Assembly (NCBI RefSeq): GCF_014652615.1
Contig: NZ_BMZD01000001.1
Coordinates: forward strand, 598,380 to 662,379
From: Novosphingobium arvoryzae
GTDB taxonomy: Bacteria > Pseudomonadota > Alphaproteobacteria > Sphingomonadales > Sphingomonadaceae
Length of the DNA stretch: 64,000 nt
Direction of reading: 5' to 3'
Below, piece after piece: positions 40,355-49,885 of the stretch. Both the position numbers and the translations under genes were made by a program. Positions within the stretch are counted from its first letter, which is position 1. The number at the start of each line of letters is the position of its first letter. The notes under the pieces are model-generated. The model saw nothing but the letters and a program-made list of their open reading frames with translations. It had not been told where the DNA came from and ran no database searches.

Positions 40355-40509
40355 TCTGCCTGCGGACAAATACCTGTGCCGCAATTCGTCGCAGCGATCC
40401 TTCGCTTGGGCGTGTTGCGGCGCAAAACCTGCGCTTGTTCACTCGACGGTAACGCGAAAATCGGCAGAGCAGCCGCAGCAAGAGTAAACAGCAGAGCAAG
40501 CCGTTACCG

Positions 40510-40674
40510 ATGGGTCTTTTCAAGCCGGATCTTTACCGTTCATTCGCCATCGGCTTCGTGCTGGGCGCGCTGGGTCTGCTCGGCGCGGTTGGCCTGCAGG
40601 GCGGCACAAGCCTGGCCCATCAGGTGATCCCCTCGGCCGAAGCGGCACCGGCCCATCCGGACCGGACGCGCTGA
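40510..40674 (+). CDS. Small single-span membrane protein
   Basis: A 54-residue frame (MGLFKPDLYRSFAIGFVLGALGL...) has one membrane helix (residues 10-30) and a short Ala/Pro-rich tail. It fits between purH and the Fur-like gene with high-GC codon use, and similar small proteins occur at this place in related genomes as far as I recall. The function is unknown. Confidence 0.6.
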   Translation: MGLFKPDLYRSFAIGFVLGALGLLGAVGLQGGTSLAHQVIPSAEAAPAHPDRTR

Positions 40675-40738
40675 TCCGCTGATTGCAGCAGCGCGGCGCT
40701 GATTGCCGCCGCCGCGCCTTGGGCCTATAGCCATCGCC

Positions 40739-41209
40739 ATGACTGCGATGCATCAGCACCACCATCACGAACATTCGGGCGAAAGCCTGGTCGACGCCGC
40801 GCAGCGCGCGCTGGTCGATGCGGGTGAGCAGTGGACCGACATGCGCGCCGAAGTGTTTCAGGTGCTGGCCGCGCAGGATCGCCCCGCGTCCGCCTATGAC
40901 ATCGCCGAAGGGGTGTCGAATGCGCGTGGCAAGCGGGTCGCCGCCAACAGCGTCTACCGCATTCTCGACCTGTTCGTGAAAGCGAACCTGGCGCGGCGGG
41001 TGGAAAGCGCCAACGCCTACATCGCCAACCCCCACCCTGGCTGCCGCCACGACTGCATCTTCCTGATCTGCGACGCTTGCGGTCAGGCGCTCCACATCGA
41101 CGACGACCGCCTGACCGGCGCACTGGTCAGCGCGGCGAAGCAGGCGGGCTTTGCCGATATCCGCCCGGTCGTGGAACTGCGCGGCCTCTGCGCGGCCTGT
41201 TCGGGCTGA
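40739..41209 (+). CDS. zur: Fur-family transcriptional regulator, probably Zur
   Basis: The 156-residue protein has a winged helix (MRAEVFQVLAAQDRPASAYDIAEGV..NSVYRILDLFVKANLARRVES) and two CxxC pairs (CDAC, CAAC) for structural zinc. The N-terminus is His-rich (MTAMHQHHHHEH), which fits zinc sensing. Similarity to Zur is closer than to Fur in this layout. ATG 40739 is chosen for the His-rich start. It would repress zinc uptake genes. Confidence 0.85.
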   Translation: MTAMHQHHHHEHSGESLVDAAQRALVDAGEQWTDMRAEVFQVLAAQDRPASAYDIAEGVSNARGKRVAANSVYRILDLFVKANLARRVESANAYIANPHPGCRHDCIFLICDACGQALHIDDDRLTGALVSAAKQAGFADIRPVVELRGLCAACSG

Positions 41210-41215
41210 ACAGAT

Positions 41216-42637
41216 CTAACCCAGCGGCAACATCAACGTCGCGATCAGTCCGCTGACCCCGCCCGCGCTCTGCCGGTTGGCGAGGCGCAGGCTGCCGCCG
41301 TGTTGTTCGGCAATGGCGCGCGCCAGGGTGAGGCCCAGGCCCGCACCGCCGGTTACGCTGTTGCGGGACGGGTCGCCGCGGGTGAAGGGTTCCAGCATCC
41401 GTTCCAGATCGGCGTCGGGAATGCCGGGACCGTCGTCTTCCACCCGGATCACGGCAAAGCCGTTTTCGCGGGTGAGGGTGATGCGCGCGCTCTGGCCATA
41501 GCGCAGAGCGTTGCTGACCAGATTGCGCAGTGCGCGGCGCAGCCAGGTGGTGCGCAGCGGCACGACGATCCGTTCGGACGGGGCAAAGCTGACCGGCTCG
41601 CCCATGTCCTCGAATTCCTCGGCAATGTTGGCAACGAGCGCGGAGAGTTCGGTCGGCTCGCGCGGATCGCTGGGGCGGCCGACGCGGGCGAGCGAGAGGA
41701 TATCGTCGAGGCTGCGGACGATGTCCTCGATCGTCGCGGCCATCTTGGCGCGCTCGCCTTCGTCCTCGACGCTTTCGATCCGCACGCGCAGCGCGGCCAA
41801 CGGCGTTTTCAGGTCGTGCCCGATCGCCCCCAGCATCACGTCCTTTTCATCGAGCAGGGCAGCGATCCGCCCTTCCATCGCATTGTGCGCCACGATCAGG
41901 CGGCGGATGTCGTCCGGCCCTTCGGGTTGCATCTGGCCGTCGGCGGTACGGGTCGCCGCGAAGCGTTCCAGCCGCCGGGTCAGTGCCGCCAGTGGCCGGG
42001 TGATTCGACCGACAATCAGCGCGATGGCCCCCACCAGCAGCGCGAACAGCAACAGCGTCTGGCCGATGAACGACGCCATGATCGCCGGATCGCCCTTGGG
42101 CACGGGAACGCGCACCAGCAGCCAGCCGCCAGCCTTCTGCTCGACGGCGGCGACCAGCAGGTGATCGGGCTGCGGGCGGCCATGCTCGCCCATCATTGCC
42201 GCCTGCCGCGCCAGCTTGCCGGCCAGTCGCGGATCGTCGCCCAGCGGACGGTGCACCACGACGGCGCTGGTAATTTCCATGCCCTGATTGGTCAGGATTT
42301 CGGCCAGTTCCTCCTCGGCCTCGTGCTCGCGCACGTCGCCGGGGCGCAGAGGTGATGCATCCAGCCGTTCGATCCGCAGCTGCCGCGCGGCCGCGAGCAG
42401 GCGAGAGCCGGGACGGCGGCGTTCGATCTGTTCCTCGGCGGCCTCGCGGCTGGCGGTGACGATGCGGATCGCGGCGGTGTGGATCAGCGCGGCTTCGCGG
42501 CGCTCCACTTGCGCGCGCCACAGCAGCGCGGCGCTGATGCCCTGCGCCAGCAGCACTGCCAGGGCGATGCCCAGCAGCAGTTGCCCTTGCAGGCTGCGGG
42601 GCCAGAGCCGCGCCAGAAACGGGTGGTCTGGCTTCAC
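41216..42637 (-). CDS. Sensor histidine kinase, EnvZ-like
   Basis: The 473-residue protein has two membrane helices (residues 15-35 and 185-205) around a periplasmic sensor, then a HAMP domain, the phospho-His in AIGHDLKTPLAALRVR, and ATPase motifs (NLVSNALRYG, EDDGPGIPD, TGGAGLGLTLARAIAEQHGG). Its start overlaps the stop of the regulator gene (4 bases). The signal is unknown. Confidence 0.95.
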   Translation of the reverse strand: MKPDHPFLARLWPRSLQGQLLLGIALAVLLAQGISAALLWRAQVERREAALIHTAAIRIVTASREAAEEQIERRRPGSRLLAAARQLRIERLDASPLRPGDVREHEAEEELAEILTNQGMEITSAVVVHRPLGDDPRLAGKLARQAAMMGEHGRPQPDHLLVAAVEQKAGGWLLVRVPVPKGDPAIMASFIGQTLLLFALLVGAIALIVGRITRPLAALTRRLERFAATRTADGQMQPEGPDDIRRLIVAHNAMEGRIAALLDEKDVMLGAIGHDLKTPLAALRVRIESVEDEGERAKMAATIEDIVRSLDDILSLARVGRPSDPREPTELSALVANIAEEFEDMGEPVSFAPSERIVVPLRTTWLRRALRNLVSNALRYGQSARITLTRENGFAVIRVEDDGPGIPDADLERMLEPFTRGDPSRNSVTGGAGLGLTLARAIAEQHGGSLRLANRQSAGGVSGLIATLMLPLG

Positions 42638-43365
42638 GCCGGTGCCTTGATCCGGCGCACATCAGCGGCGAGCATATAGCCGCCGCCCCACACGGTCTGG
42701 ATCATTGTCGGGTTGCGGCTGTCGACCTCGATCTTGCGACGCAGGCGGCTGACCTGGTTGTCGACCGCGCGGTCGAACAGGTGTGCCTCGCGGCCCTGCA
42801 CCATGTCGAGCAGGCGGTCGCGGTCCAGCACTTGCCGGGGGTGCTCAAGGAACGCCATCAGCAAGCGGAACTCAACCGAGGAAATGCTGACCAGCGCGCC
42901 TTCGGGCGAGGTCAGGCGGCGCTTGAGCGGATCGAGCTGCCAGCCTTCGAACTCGAACAGTTCGTCCTCTACCGGCGCGGCGGCACCCTTGGCCGCGCGG
43001 CGCAGGACCGAGCGGATGCGGGCGACCAGTTCGCGCGGTTCGAACGGCTTTACCACGTAATCGTCGGCACCGATTTCCAGCCCGATGATCCGGTCCATCG
43101 CCTCGCCCTTGGCGGTCAGCAGGATGGTGGGAATGGCCCGGGCCTCGGACAAATGCCGGCACAGGGACAGTCCGTCCTCGCCCGGCATCATGATGTCCAG
43201 CAGCACCAGATCGGGCACATCGTCGCGCAGGATGCTGCGCGCTTCGGCGGCGCTGGCCGCCTGGGTAACGGCAAACCCCTGGCGCGAGAGGTACTCGGCC
43301 AGGGGTTCACGCAGGCCCGGCTCGTCATCGACGAGCAGCAGGCGGATTGGCGCGGTGTCAGGCAT
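42634..43365 (-). CDS. OmpR-family response regulator
   Basis: The 243-residue protein has a receiver domain (LLVDDEPGLREPL, phospho-Asp in VLLDIMMPGEDG, Lys in DDYVVKPFEPREL) and a winged-helix output domain (residues about 135-240, SSVEFRLLMAFLEHPRQVLDRDRL..DNQVSRLRRKIE). It is the first gene of the two-gene operon with the kinase. Confidence 0.96.
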   Translation of the reverse strand: MPDTAPIRLLLVDDEPGLREPLAEYLSRQGFAVTQAASAAEARSILRDDVPDLVLLDIMMPGEDGLSLCRHLSEARAIPTILLTAKGEAMDRIIGLEIGADDYVVKPFEPRELVARIRSVLRRAAKGAAAPVEDELFEFEGWQLDPLKRRLTSPEGALVSISSVEFRLLMAFLEHPRQVLDRDRLLDMVQGREAHLFDRAVDNQVSRLRRKIEVDSRNPTMIQTVWGGGYMLAADVRRIKAPA

Positions 43366-43392
43366 GAGGGCAGCAGGCTCCGCGCCAGGTCA

Positions 43393-44007
43393 TCAGCCGG
43401 CGGGGGGCGGGGTCATGCCGCCCTTGCCGCGCATCGACTTCATGTGTTCGCGCATCTTGGCCTGGGCCGCCTTGCGCTCATCCGGGGTCAGCGAGCCGTC
43501 CTTGTTGGCATCCGCCATGTCAAAGTGCTTGGCGTGTGCGGCCAGGAACTCGTCCTTGCTCACGGCCTTGTCCTTGTTGGTGTCGGCCATGGCGAGCATC
43601 ATCATGCCGCCCTTCATGCCGGGACCGTGGCGGCCCATCCGCTTGCCGTGTTCGGCATGGTCGCCCTTGGTCTTGGCCTTCCATTCGGCGCGGCGTTCAC
43701 CGGCTGCCTTGCGGGCGGCGGCGAACTCATCGCGTGACACGGCGCCATCCTTGTTGGCGTCAGCCGCGTCGAACCGGGCCATCTGGCGGGCTTCACGATC
43801 GCCGGCGTCGATCTTGCCGTCCTTGTTGACGTCCATCCTGGCGAACATTGCGGCAGCGTGAGTCTGCGCTTCGGCGCGGGTCACGGTCTTGTCGCCCATC
43901 GGGTCACCGTGGCCGGGGCCGTGCCCGGCACCATGGTTGTGCGCAATCGCGGCGCCGCTGACGGCGAACAGGGCAACCGAAACGCCCAGCATAGCTTTCT
44001 TGATCAT
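43393..44007 (-). CDS. Secreted EF-hand calcium-binding protein
   Basis: The 204-residue protein has a signal peptide (KAMLGVSVALFAVSGAAIA) and four EF-hand loops: DVNKDGKIDAGD, DANKDGAVSRDE, DTNKDKAVSKDE and DANKDGSLTPDE. The third has Lys instead of Gly at loop position 6. The His/Gly-rich regions between them (GHGPGHGD, MGRHGPGMKGG) may also bind metal. It lies just upstream of the two-component operon, on the same strand. It probably binds calcium in the periplasm. Confidence 0.9.
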   Translation of the reverse strand: MIKKAMLGVSVALFAVSGAAIAHNHGAGHGPGHGDPMGDKTVTRAEAQTHAAAMFARMDVNKDGKIDAGDREARQMARFDAADANKDGAVSRDEFAAARKAAGERRAEWKAKTKGDHAEHGKRMGRHGPGMKGGMMMLAMADTNKDKAVSKDEFLAAHAKHFDMADANKDGSLTPDERKAAQAKMREHMKSMRGKGGMTPPPAG

Positions 44008-44205
44008 AACAAGTTCCCATCCATCAAAGGGTTGAAGTCGCGGAGGTCCCGGAAGGGAGGGGGGAGGGGGGAACCGGGGAACCCCGCGACTTCATGGTTT
44101 TGTGTCTAGACCTGCCTTGTCGCGCGATTATGCCGAAGCGCGGCTGTTTTGTCGTCAATTGTCACAATTGCGCGCGCTTGTTCATCCGGCTGCAAGCTGC
44201 GCCCG

Positions 44206-46011
44206 TCAAAGCGGCGCGCAGGCGGCTTTCAGCCAGTCGAGCGCTGCGCCGGACAGCTGCGGGGCGAGAAGTTCCTCCACCCTGGCGTGATAGTCGTTCC
44301 ACCAGCTCACCTCGTCGCGCGTCAGCAGCGCGCAATCGACCAGCGTGCGGTCAATCGGCGCAAAAGTCAGCGTTTCGAAGCCGAAGTATTCGCCCTCCAT
44401 GCCGGGGATGTCGCGCGGCTCGACCAGCACCAGGTTCTCGGTGCGGATGCCGAAATCGCCCGCCTTGTAGTAGCCCGGCTCGTTGGACAGGATCATGCCC
44501 GCGAGCAGTTCCTGCCCGGTCCCGGCCTGCCCGCCCTGCGCCTTGGCAATTCGCTGCGGCCCTTCGTGGACCGATAGGAAACTGCCGACGCCGTGGCCGG
44601 TGCCGTGGGCGTAATCGAGGCCCGCCGCCCACAAGTGCATCCGCGCAAAGCTGTCCAGCTGGCTGCCCACGGTGCCCTTGGGGAACACCGCCAGCGCCAG
44701 CGTGATGTGGCCTTTCAGCACGCGGGTGAAGCGATCCTTGTGTTCGGCGGTCGGTTCGCCGGGACCGATCCAGACGGTGCGGGTGATGTCGGTGGTGCCA
44801 TCGGCATACTGCCCACCGGAATCGACGAGGTAGATGCTGTTCGGCGCAATCGTGCGGTTCGATTCCTCGCACACCCGGTAATGCGGGATCGCCGCATTGG
44901 GACCCGCGCCGGAAATCGTATCGAACGACAGGTCGCGCAGCAGGCCGGTCTCTTCGCGGAAGGCTTGTAGGCGCGCCGCCGCCGACAGCTCGGTTTCCGT
45001 GCCCTTCGGGGCCTCCACCGACAGCCAGTGCAGGAACCGGGCGATCGCCGCGCCGTCACGGGCCTGCGCGGCGCGCTGTCCGGCCTGTTCGGTGGGGTTC
45101 TTGACCGCCTTGGGCAGGACGGTGGGATCGGTCAGCTCGACCACGCTTGCCCCGGCACCTTCCAGTGCGGCAAAGATCGCGTGGACAGAGCGTTCGGGAT
45201 CGACTGCCACCTTCTTGCCGCCCAGCGCCTGCAACTGCGGCACGAAGGCCTCACGCGGGCGAATGGTGACGGCGTTGCCCAGATGCGCGCGCAGTTCCGG
45301 CGTCACCTTTTCCTCGGCGATGAACAGGTCCGCCGTGCCATCGGCATGGGCCAGCACGAACGACAGCGCCACAGGCGTGCGGTCCACGTCCGCGCCGCGA
45401 ATGTTGAGCAGCCAGGCGACGCCGTCGAGCGCGGAAATCACCGCCGCGTCCAGTCCGCGTTCGCCCAGCCATTCGGCAACCATCGCGCGTTTCGCCTCAC
45501 TCGCCAGACCGGCGTGCTCGGTCGTGTGGACAATCGCGGGGGCAAGCGAGGGGGCGGGGCGGTCGGCCCAGATCGCGTCGATCGGGTTGCTCTCCACAGC
45601 CACCAGCGCCGCGCCGTGCGCGCCAAGCGCCTTGGCGGCGGCATCGACCCACGGCTTGCCATGCAGCCATGCATCATAGCCGATCCTGCCGCCGGCAGGC
45701 GCATGCTCGCCCAGCCATGCGGCCACGCTGGTCGCCGGGACGGACTGGAATTCATAGAGCCGCCCGTCGACCTGCTCGCGCACCTGGATCGTATAGCGCC
45801 CGTCAACGAAGATCGCGGCCCGATCCGCCAGCACGGCGGCGGTGCCGGCCGATCCGCCAAACCCGGTCAGCCAGCCCAGCCGCTGGGCATAGCCCCCGAC
45901 ATATTCGCTCATGTGCTCATCGGAGATCGGGATCACGAAGCCGTCCAGCCCGCGCGCTTTCAGTTCCTTGCGCAGGGCATCGAGGCGGGCTTCGTGGGTA
46001 TTCATCAGCAT
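44206..46011 (-). CDS. pepP: Xaa-Pro aminopeptidase (aminopeptidase P, M24B)
   Basis: The protein of about 601 residues has the three-domain layout of long aminopeptidase P. Metal ligands appear in VDSGGQYADGTTDITRT (two Asp), HGTGHGVGSF (His), SNEPGYYKAG (Glu) and GFETLTFAP (Glu). It removes N-terminal residues before proline. ATG 46011 or 46005 are possible starts (MLMNTHEAR); the longer frame to 46113 overlaps the opposite gene and is not family-like. Confidence 0.93.
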   Translation of the reverse strand: MLMNTHEARLDALRKELKARGLDGFVIPISDEHMSEYVGGYAQRLGWLTGFGGSAGTAAVLADRAAIFVDGRYTIQVREQVDGRLYEFQSVPATSVAAWLGEHAPAGGRIGYDAWLHGKPWVDAAAKALGAHGAALVAVESNPIDAIWADRPAPSLAPAIVHTTEHAGLASEAKRAMVAEWLGERGLDAAVISALDGVAWLLNIRGADVDRTPVALSFVLAHADGTADLFIAEEKVTPELRAHLGNAVTIRPREAFVPQLQALGGKKVAVDPERSVHAIFAALEGAGASVVELTDPTVLPKAVKNPTEQAGQRAAQARDGAAIARFLHWLSVEAPKGTETELSAAARLQAFREETGLLRDLSFDTISGAGPNAAIPHYRVCEESNRTIAPNSIYLVDSGGQYADGTTDITRTVWIGPGEPTAEHKDRFTRVLKGHITLALAVFPKGTVGSQLDSFARMHLWAAGLDYAHGTGHGVGSFLSVHEGPQRIAKAQGGQAGTGQELLAGMILSNEPGYYKAGDFGIRTENLVLVEPRDIPGMEGEYFGFETLTFAPIDRTLVDCALLTRDEVSWWNDYHARVEELLAPQLSGAALDWLKAACAPL

Positions 46012-46063
46012 GGTGTGTTCAGTCCGGGTTGCGACAACTATGCAGGCAACATAGACTCGGCGG

Positions 46064-48118
46064 ATGACACTTACTACACCCCCTTTGGCCGCAAAGATTC
46101 CATCCAGCACCACGCATCACGGCACCACCGTGACCGACGATTACGCCTGGCTGCGCGATCCCGGTTATCCCGAAGTGACGGATAAGGCCGTGCTGGACCA
46201 CCTCAAGGCCGAAAACGCCTGGTTCGAGGCGCGCATGGCCAGCCAGCAGGGCCGGATCGACGCGCTGTTCAAGGAAATGCGCGCGCGCATCAAGGAAGCC
46301 GACAAGTCCGTCCCGCAGAAGGATGGCGATTACCTCTACTGGATCGAGTTCGAGGAAGGCGCGGAGTACAAGAAGTGGTGGCGCAGGCCGGTGTCCGGTG
46401 GTGCGGACCAGCTGATCTTGGATGAAGTCGCGCTGGCGCAGGGCCACGAATACTTCCGCCTCGGCGCGCTCTCAGTTTCGGCCAACGGGCGGCTGCTGGC
46501 CTACGCCATCGACGACAACGGCTCTGAACGCTTTACCGCGCGGATCAAGGATCTGGCGACGGGCGAACTGCTGCCGGACGAGATCCCCGGCACGCTCTCC
46601 AGCCTCGTCTGGGTCGCTGGGGACAAGGGGCTGGTCTATTCGCTCGCCAACGAACAGTGGCGCACCGACAACGCCCGGCTGCACTGGCTGGGCCAGCCGC
46701 TTGATACCGATATCGAGCTGTATCACGAGGACGACGAGGGCTTCCGCGTCGGCTCGTCGCTGTCGGCCAACGAGGAATGGCTGATCATCGGCAGCAGCGA
46801 CCATGAAACCAGCGAAGTGCGGCTGGTTCCCGTCGCCGATCCGCTGGCCAGGCCGATCCTCGTCAGGCCGCGCCAGACCGGGGTGGAATATGACGTCGAC
46901 TTGCGCGGGGACACGCTGTTCATCCACGCCAACGATACCCACGAGAACTTCCGCCTCGCCACCGCGCCGCTGGCCGATCCGGGTAATTGGACGACGCTGA
47001 TCGCAGGGTCCGATGCGTTCTACCTGACCGGGTTTGACCTGTTCCGCGATTTCTACGTGATCGAAGGCCGCCGCGCGGGGCTCGACCAGATCGAGGTGCG
47101 CTATTACGACGATCCGGCCCGCGTCGAACCGATCGTGTTTCCGGAAGCGAGCTATTCCGCTGGCCTTGGTGATAATCCGGAATGGGCGGTCGATACGCTG
47201 CGGCTGTCGTATGAAAGCATGGTTAGCCCGGCGAGCGTGCTGGACTATTCGGTCGCCGCGCGCACGCTGACCACGCTGAAAGTGCAGGAAATCCCCAGCG
47301 GCTATGACGCGTCGCTCTATGTGACGGAGCGGCTGGAAATCCCCGCGCGCGATGGCACGGCGATCCCGGTCAGCGTGGTGATGCGGCGCGATCGGGTGGG
47401 CGCGGGGCCGCTGCACCTCTATGGCTATGGCGCCTATGGCATTGCGATCGAGCCGGGGTTTTCGACCACTCGGCTCAGCCTGGTCGATCGCGGCTTTGCC
47501 TATGCCATCGCCCACATTCGCGGCGGGGATGATCTGGGCCGCGCTTGGTACAAGGCGGGCAAGCTGGAGCGGCGCACCAACACCTTCACCGATTTCGTCG
47601 ATGTGGCGAACGGACTGATCGCGCGCGGGCTGACGCAGGCGGGCAGGATCAGCATCTCCGGAGGTTCGGCGGGCGGCGAACTGATGGGCGCGGTGATCAA
47701 TTCCGATCCCGGTCTGTGGGGCGCAGTGGTGGCGCACGTGCCGTTCGTCGATGTCCTGGCAACGATGCTGGACCCGACCCTGCCTCTGACGCCTGGCGAG
47801 TGGCCCGAGTGGGGCAACCCGATCGAGGACAAGGCCGCGTTCGAGCTGATCCGGTCCTACAGCCCCTACGATCAGGTCCGCGCGCAGGACTATCCGCCGC
47901 TGCTGGTGACGGCGGGCCTCAACGATCCGCGCGTGACCTATTGGGAACCGGCCAAGTGGGTGGCAAAGCTGCGGGAGATGAAGACCGACCGCAACGAACT
48001 GCTCCTCAAGACCAACATGGGCGCGGGGCATGGCGGCAAGTCGGGCCGGTTCGAAAGCCTGAAGGAAACGGCCGAAGAGTTCGCGTTTATCCTGTGGCAG
48101 CTGGGGGTGGAGGAATGA
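46064..48118 (+). CDS. ptrB: Oligopeptidase B (S9A serine peptidase)
   Basis: The 684-residue protein has a beta-propeller (residues about 70-400) and an alpha/beta-hydrolase catalytic domain with the nucleophile in GGSAGGELMGAVIN, Asp in TAGLNDPRVTYWEP and His in GAGHGGKSGRF. The N-terminus HHGTTVTDDYAWLRD is typical. It cleaves peptides after basic residues. It is divergent from pepP with 52 bases between the starts and overlaps the thioesterase start (ATGA). Confidence 0.95.
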   Translation: MTLTTPPLAAKIPSSTTHHGTTVTDDYAWLRDPGYPEVTDKAVLDHLKAENAWFEARMASQQGRIDALFKEMRARIKEADKSVPQKDGDYLYWIEFEEGAEYKKWWRRPVSGGADQLILDEVALAQGHEYFRLGALSVSANGRLLAYAIDDNGSERFTARIKDLATGELLPDEIPGTLSSLVWVAGDKGLVYSLANEQWRTDNARLHWLGQPLDTDIELYHEDDEGFRVGSSLSANEEWLIIGSSDHETSEVRLVPVADPLARPILVRPRQTGVEYDVDLRGDTLFIHANDTHENFRLATAPLADPGNWTTLIAGSDAFYLTGFDLFRDFYVIEGRRAGLDQIEVRYYDDPARVEPIVFPEASYSAGLGDNPEWAVDTLRLSYESMVSPASVLDYSVAARTLTTLKVQEIPSGYDASLYVTERLEIPARDGTAIPVSVVMRRDRVGAGPLHLYGYGAYGIAIEPGFSTTRLSLVDRGFAYAIAHIRGGDDLGRAWYKAGKLERRTNTFTDFVDVANGLIARGLTQAGRISISGGSAGGELMGAVINSDPGLWGAVVAHVPFVDVLATMLDPTLPLTPGEWPEWGNPIEDKAAFELIRSYSPYDQVRAQDYPPLLVTAGLNDPRVTYWEPAKWVAKLREMKTDRNELLLKTNMGAGHGGKSGRFESLKETAEEFAFILWQLGVEE

Positions 48119-48525
48119 GCAACCGCCACACCCAGACCTTTACGGCCGGCCCCGAACACATCGACGAGCTGGGCCACGTCAACAACGCGGTCTGGGTCGA
48201 CTGGATCCAGCAGATCGCCACCGCGCACTGGTCCGCCGTCGCCGCGCCGGAGCATCAGGCGCAATACGTCTGGGTCGTGACCCGGCACGAGATCGACTAT
48301 CGCGGCAACATCGGCCTGGGCGAAAGCGTGACGGCGGAAACCTTCATTCCCGAAGGGCCGACCGGCGCGCGGTTTGACCGGCGGGTCGATTTCCGCGGTG
48401 CGGATGGGAAAGTGCTGGTCAGCGCAAGAACCACCTGGGCGATCATCGACCGCGCGGCGGGACGGATCGTGCGGGTGCCGAAGGAGGTGGCCGAACCGTT
48501 CCGCCCGTTCGGGAATGAGGGTTAG
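48115..48525 (+). CDS. Acyl-CoA thioesterase, hotdog fold (YbgC/FadM-like)
   Basis: The 136-residue protein has the 4-hydroxybenzoyl-CoA-thioesterase pattern IDELGHVNNAVWVDWIQQ, with the conserved acidic residue and HVNN. Such enzymes hydrolyse acyl-CoA esters. It is translated together with oligopeptidase B (4-base overlap). The substrate is unknown. Confidence 0.9.
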   Translation: MSNRHTQTFTAGPEHIDELGHVNNAVWVDWIQQIATAHWSAVAAPEHQAQYVWVVTRHEIDYRGNIGLGESVTAETFIPEGPTGARFDRRVDFRGADGKVLVSARTTWAIIDRAAGRIVRVPKEVAEPFRPFGNEG

Positions 48526-48550
48526 GGGGCAGCGCACCCGCCCAAAAACC

Positions 48551-48691
48551 CGTCACCCTGAACTTGTTTCAGGGTCCATCATGCCGCGAACGCAGAGCCA
48601 TCCGGTGGCAGCTCAGCGGACAGGTCTTGCTGCGTCAAGGAGCGCCTGCTGTCGTCGGCGAAATGGACCCTGAAACAAGTTCAGGGTGACG
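48551..48691. repeat. REPIN-like pair of inverted palindromes
   Basis: A 29-base unit (48551-48579, ACCCTGAACTTGTTTCAGGGT core) is repeated exactly, in inverted orientation, at 48663-48691, with an 83-base spacer. Each unit is itself imperfectly palindromic. This is the form of a REP doublet (REPIN/BIME). It lies between the convergent thioesterase and alanine dehydrogenase genes and could also stop transcription from both sides. Confidence 0.8.
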
Positions 48692-48712
48692 AGCGATGGT
48701 GTGCTGAGGGCC

Positions 48713-49828
48713 TTACCCCAGCACGTCCGCGACCGGCGTGAAGGCATAGCCCAGTTCGCGCGCCACGGCCTCATACGTCACTTTGCCAGCATGGACGTTC
48801 AGCCCGTTCGCCAGATGCGGGTTGGCTTTCAGCGCCGCTTGCCAGCCCATGTCCGCGATGCGCAGGGCGTGGGGCAGGGTGACGTTGTTGAGCGCGTAAG
48901 TGCTGGTCCGGGCGACCGCGCCGGGCATGTTGGCGACACAGTAATGCACCACACCGTCCACCACATAGGTCGGGTCGGCATGAGTCGTGGCGCGGCTGGT
49001 TTCGAAGCAGCCGCCCTGATCGATCGCGACATCGACCAGCACCGCGCCCGGCTTCATGCATTTCAGCATGTCGCGCGTGACCAGCTTGGGGGCGGCGGCA
49101 CCGGGGATCAGCACCGCGCCGATCACCAGTTCCGCCTCGCAGATCATCTGTTCGATGTTGGCGCGGTTGGAAAAGCGGGTCTTGGCCCGGCTTTCGAAGT
49201 GGGTGCCCAGCCGCTCCAGCACTTCGGGATCGCGGTCCAGAATGGTGACGTCCGCGCCAAGGCCAACGGCCATCTGCGCTGCGTTGAAGCCCACCACGCC
49301 GCCGCCGATCACCAGCACTCGGCCCGGCAGCACGCCCGGCACGCCGCCCAACAGCACCCCGCGCCCGCCGTGGGCCTTTTCCAGCGCGGTCGCCCCGGCC
49401 TGAATGCTCATCCGGCCTGCCACCTGGCTCATCGGCTTGAGCAGCGGCAGGGTGTTGCCGGGGCCAGTGACGGTTTCATAGGCAATGGCCGTGACGCCGG
49501 ACTTCACCAGATCGGCGGTCTGCTCCGGATCGGGTGCGAGGTGGAGGTAGGTATACAGGATCTGCCCTTCGCGCAGCATCGCCCGTTCGGCGGCCTGCGG
49601 CTCCTTGACCTTCACGATCATTTCGCAGGCGGCAAAGACCTCTGCGGCAGCGTCCTTGATCAGGGCGCCGGCGGCGCGGTAATCGGCATCCGTCGCGCCG
49701 ATCCCCTGCCCCGCGCCGGTTTCGACCCAGACTTCATGCCCATGCGCGGCCAGTTCCCGCGCGCTTTCCGGCGTCAGGCCAACGCGGTATTCGTGGTTCT
49801 TCACTTCCTTGACGGTGCCGACGCGCAT
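48713..49828 (-). CDS. ald: Alanine dehydrogenase
   Basis: The 371-residue protein matches alanine dehydrogenases from end to end: [34 protein letters not shown]-like [47 protein letters not shown] (NAD-binding) and [23 protein letters not shown]. It oxidises L-alanine to pyruvate and ammonia. No neighbouring regulator is seen. Confidence 0.95.
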   Translation of the reverse strand: MRVGTVKEVKNHEYRVGLTPESARELAAHGHEVWVETGAGQGIGATDADYRAAGALIKDAAAEVFAACEMIVKVKEPQAAERAMLREGQILYTYLHLAPDPEQTADLVKSGVTAIAYETVTGPGNTLPLLKPMSQVAGRMSIQAGATALEKAHGGRGVLLGGVPGVLPGRVLVIGGGVVGFNAAQMAVGLGADVTILDRDPEVLERLGTHFESRAKTRFSNRANIEQMICEAELVIGAVLIPGAAAPKLVTRDMLKCMKPGAVLVDVAIDQGGCFETSRATTHADPTYVVDGVVHYCVANMPGAVARTSTYALNNVTLPHALRIADMGWQAALKANPHLANGLNVHAGKVTYEAVARELGYAFTPVADVLG

Positions 49829-49885
49829 CTAACGATCTCCCTTTCGGAATATCGTTACAACTGCAACCGGTTGGGTGCAAGCAGG

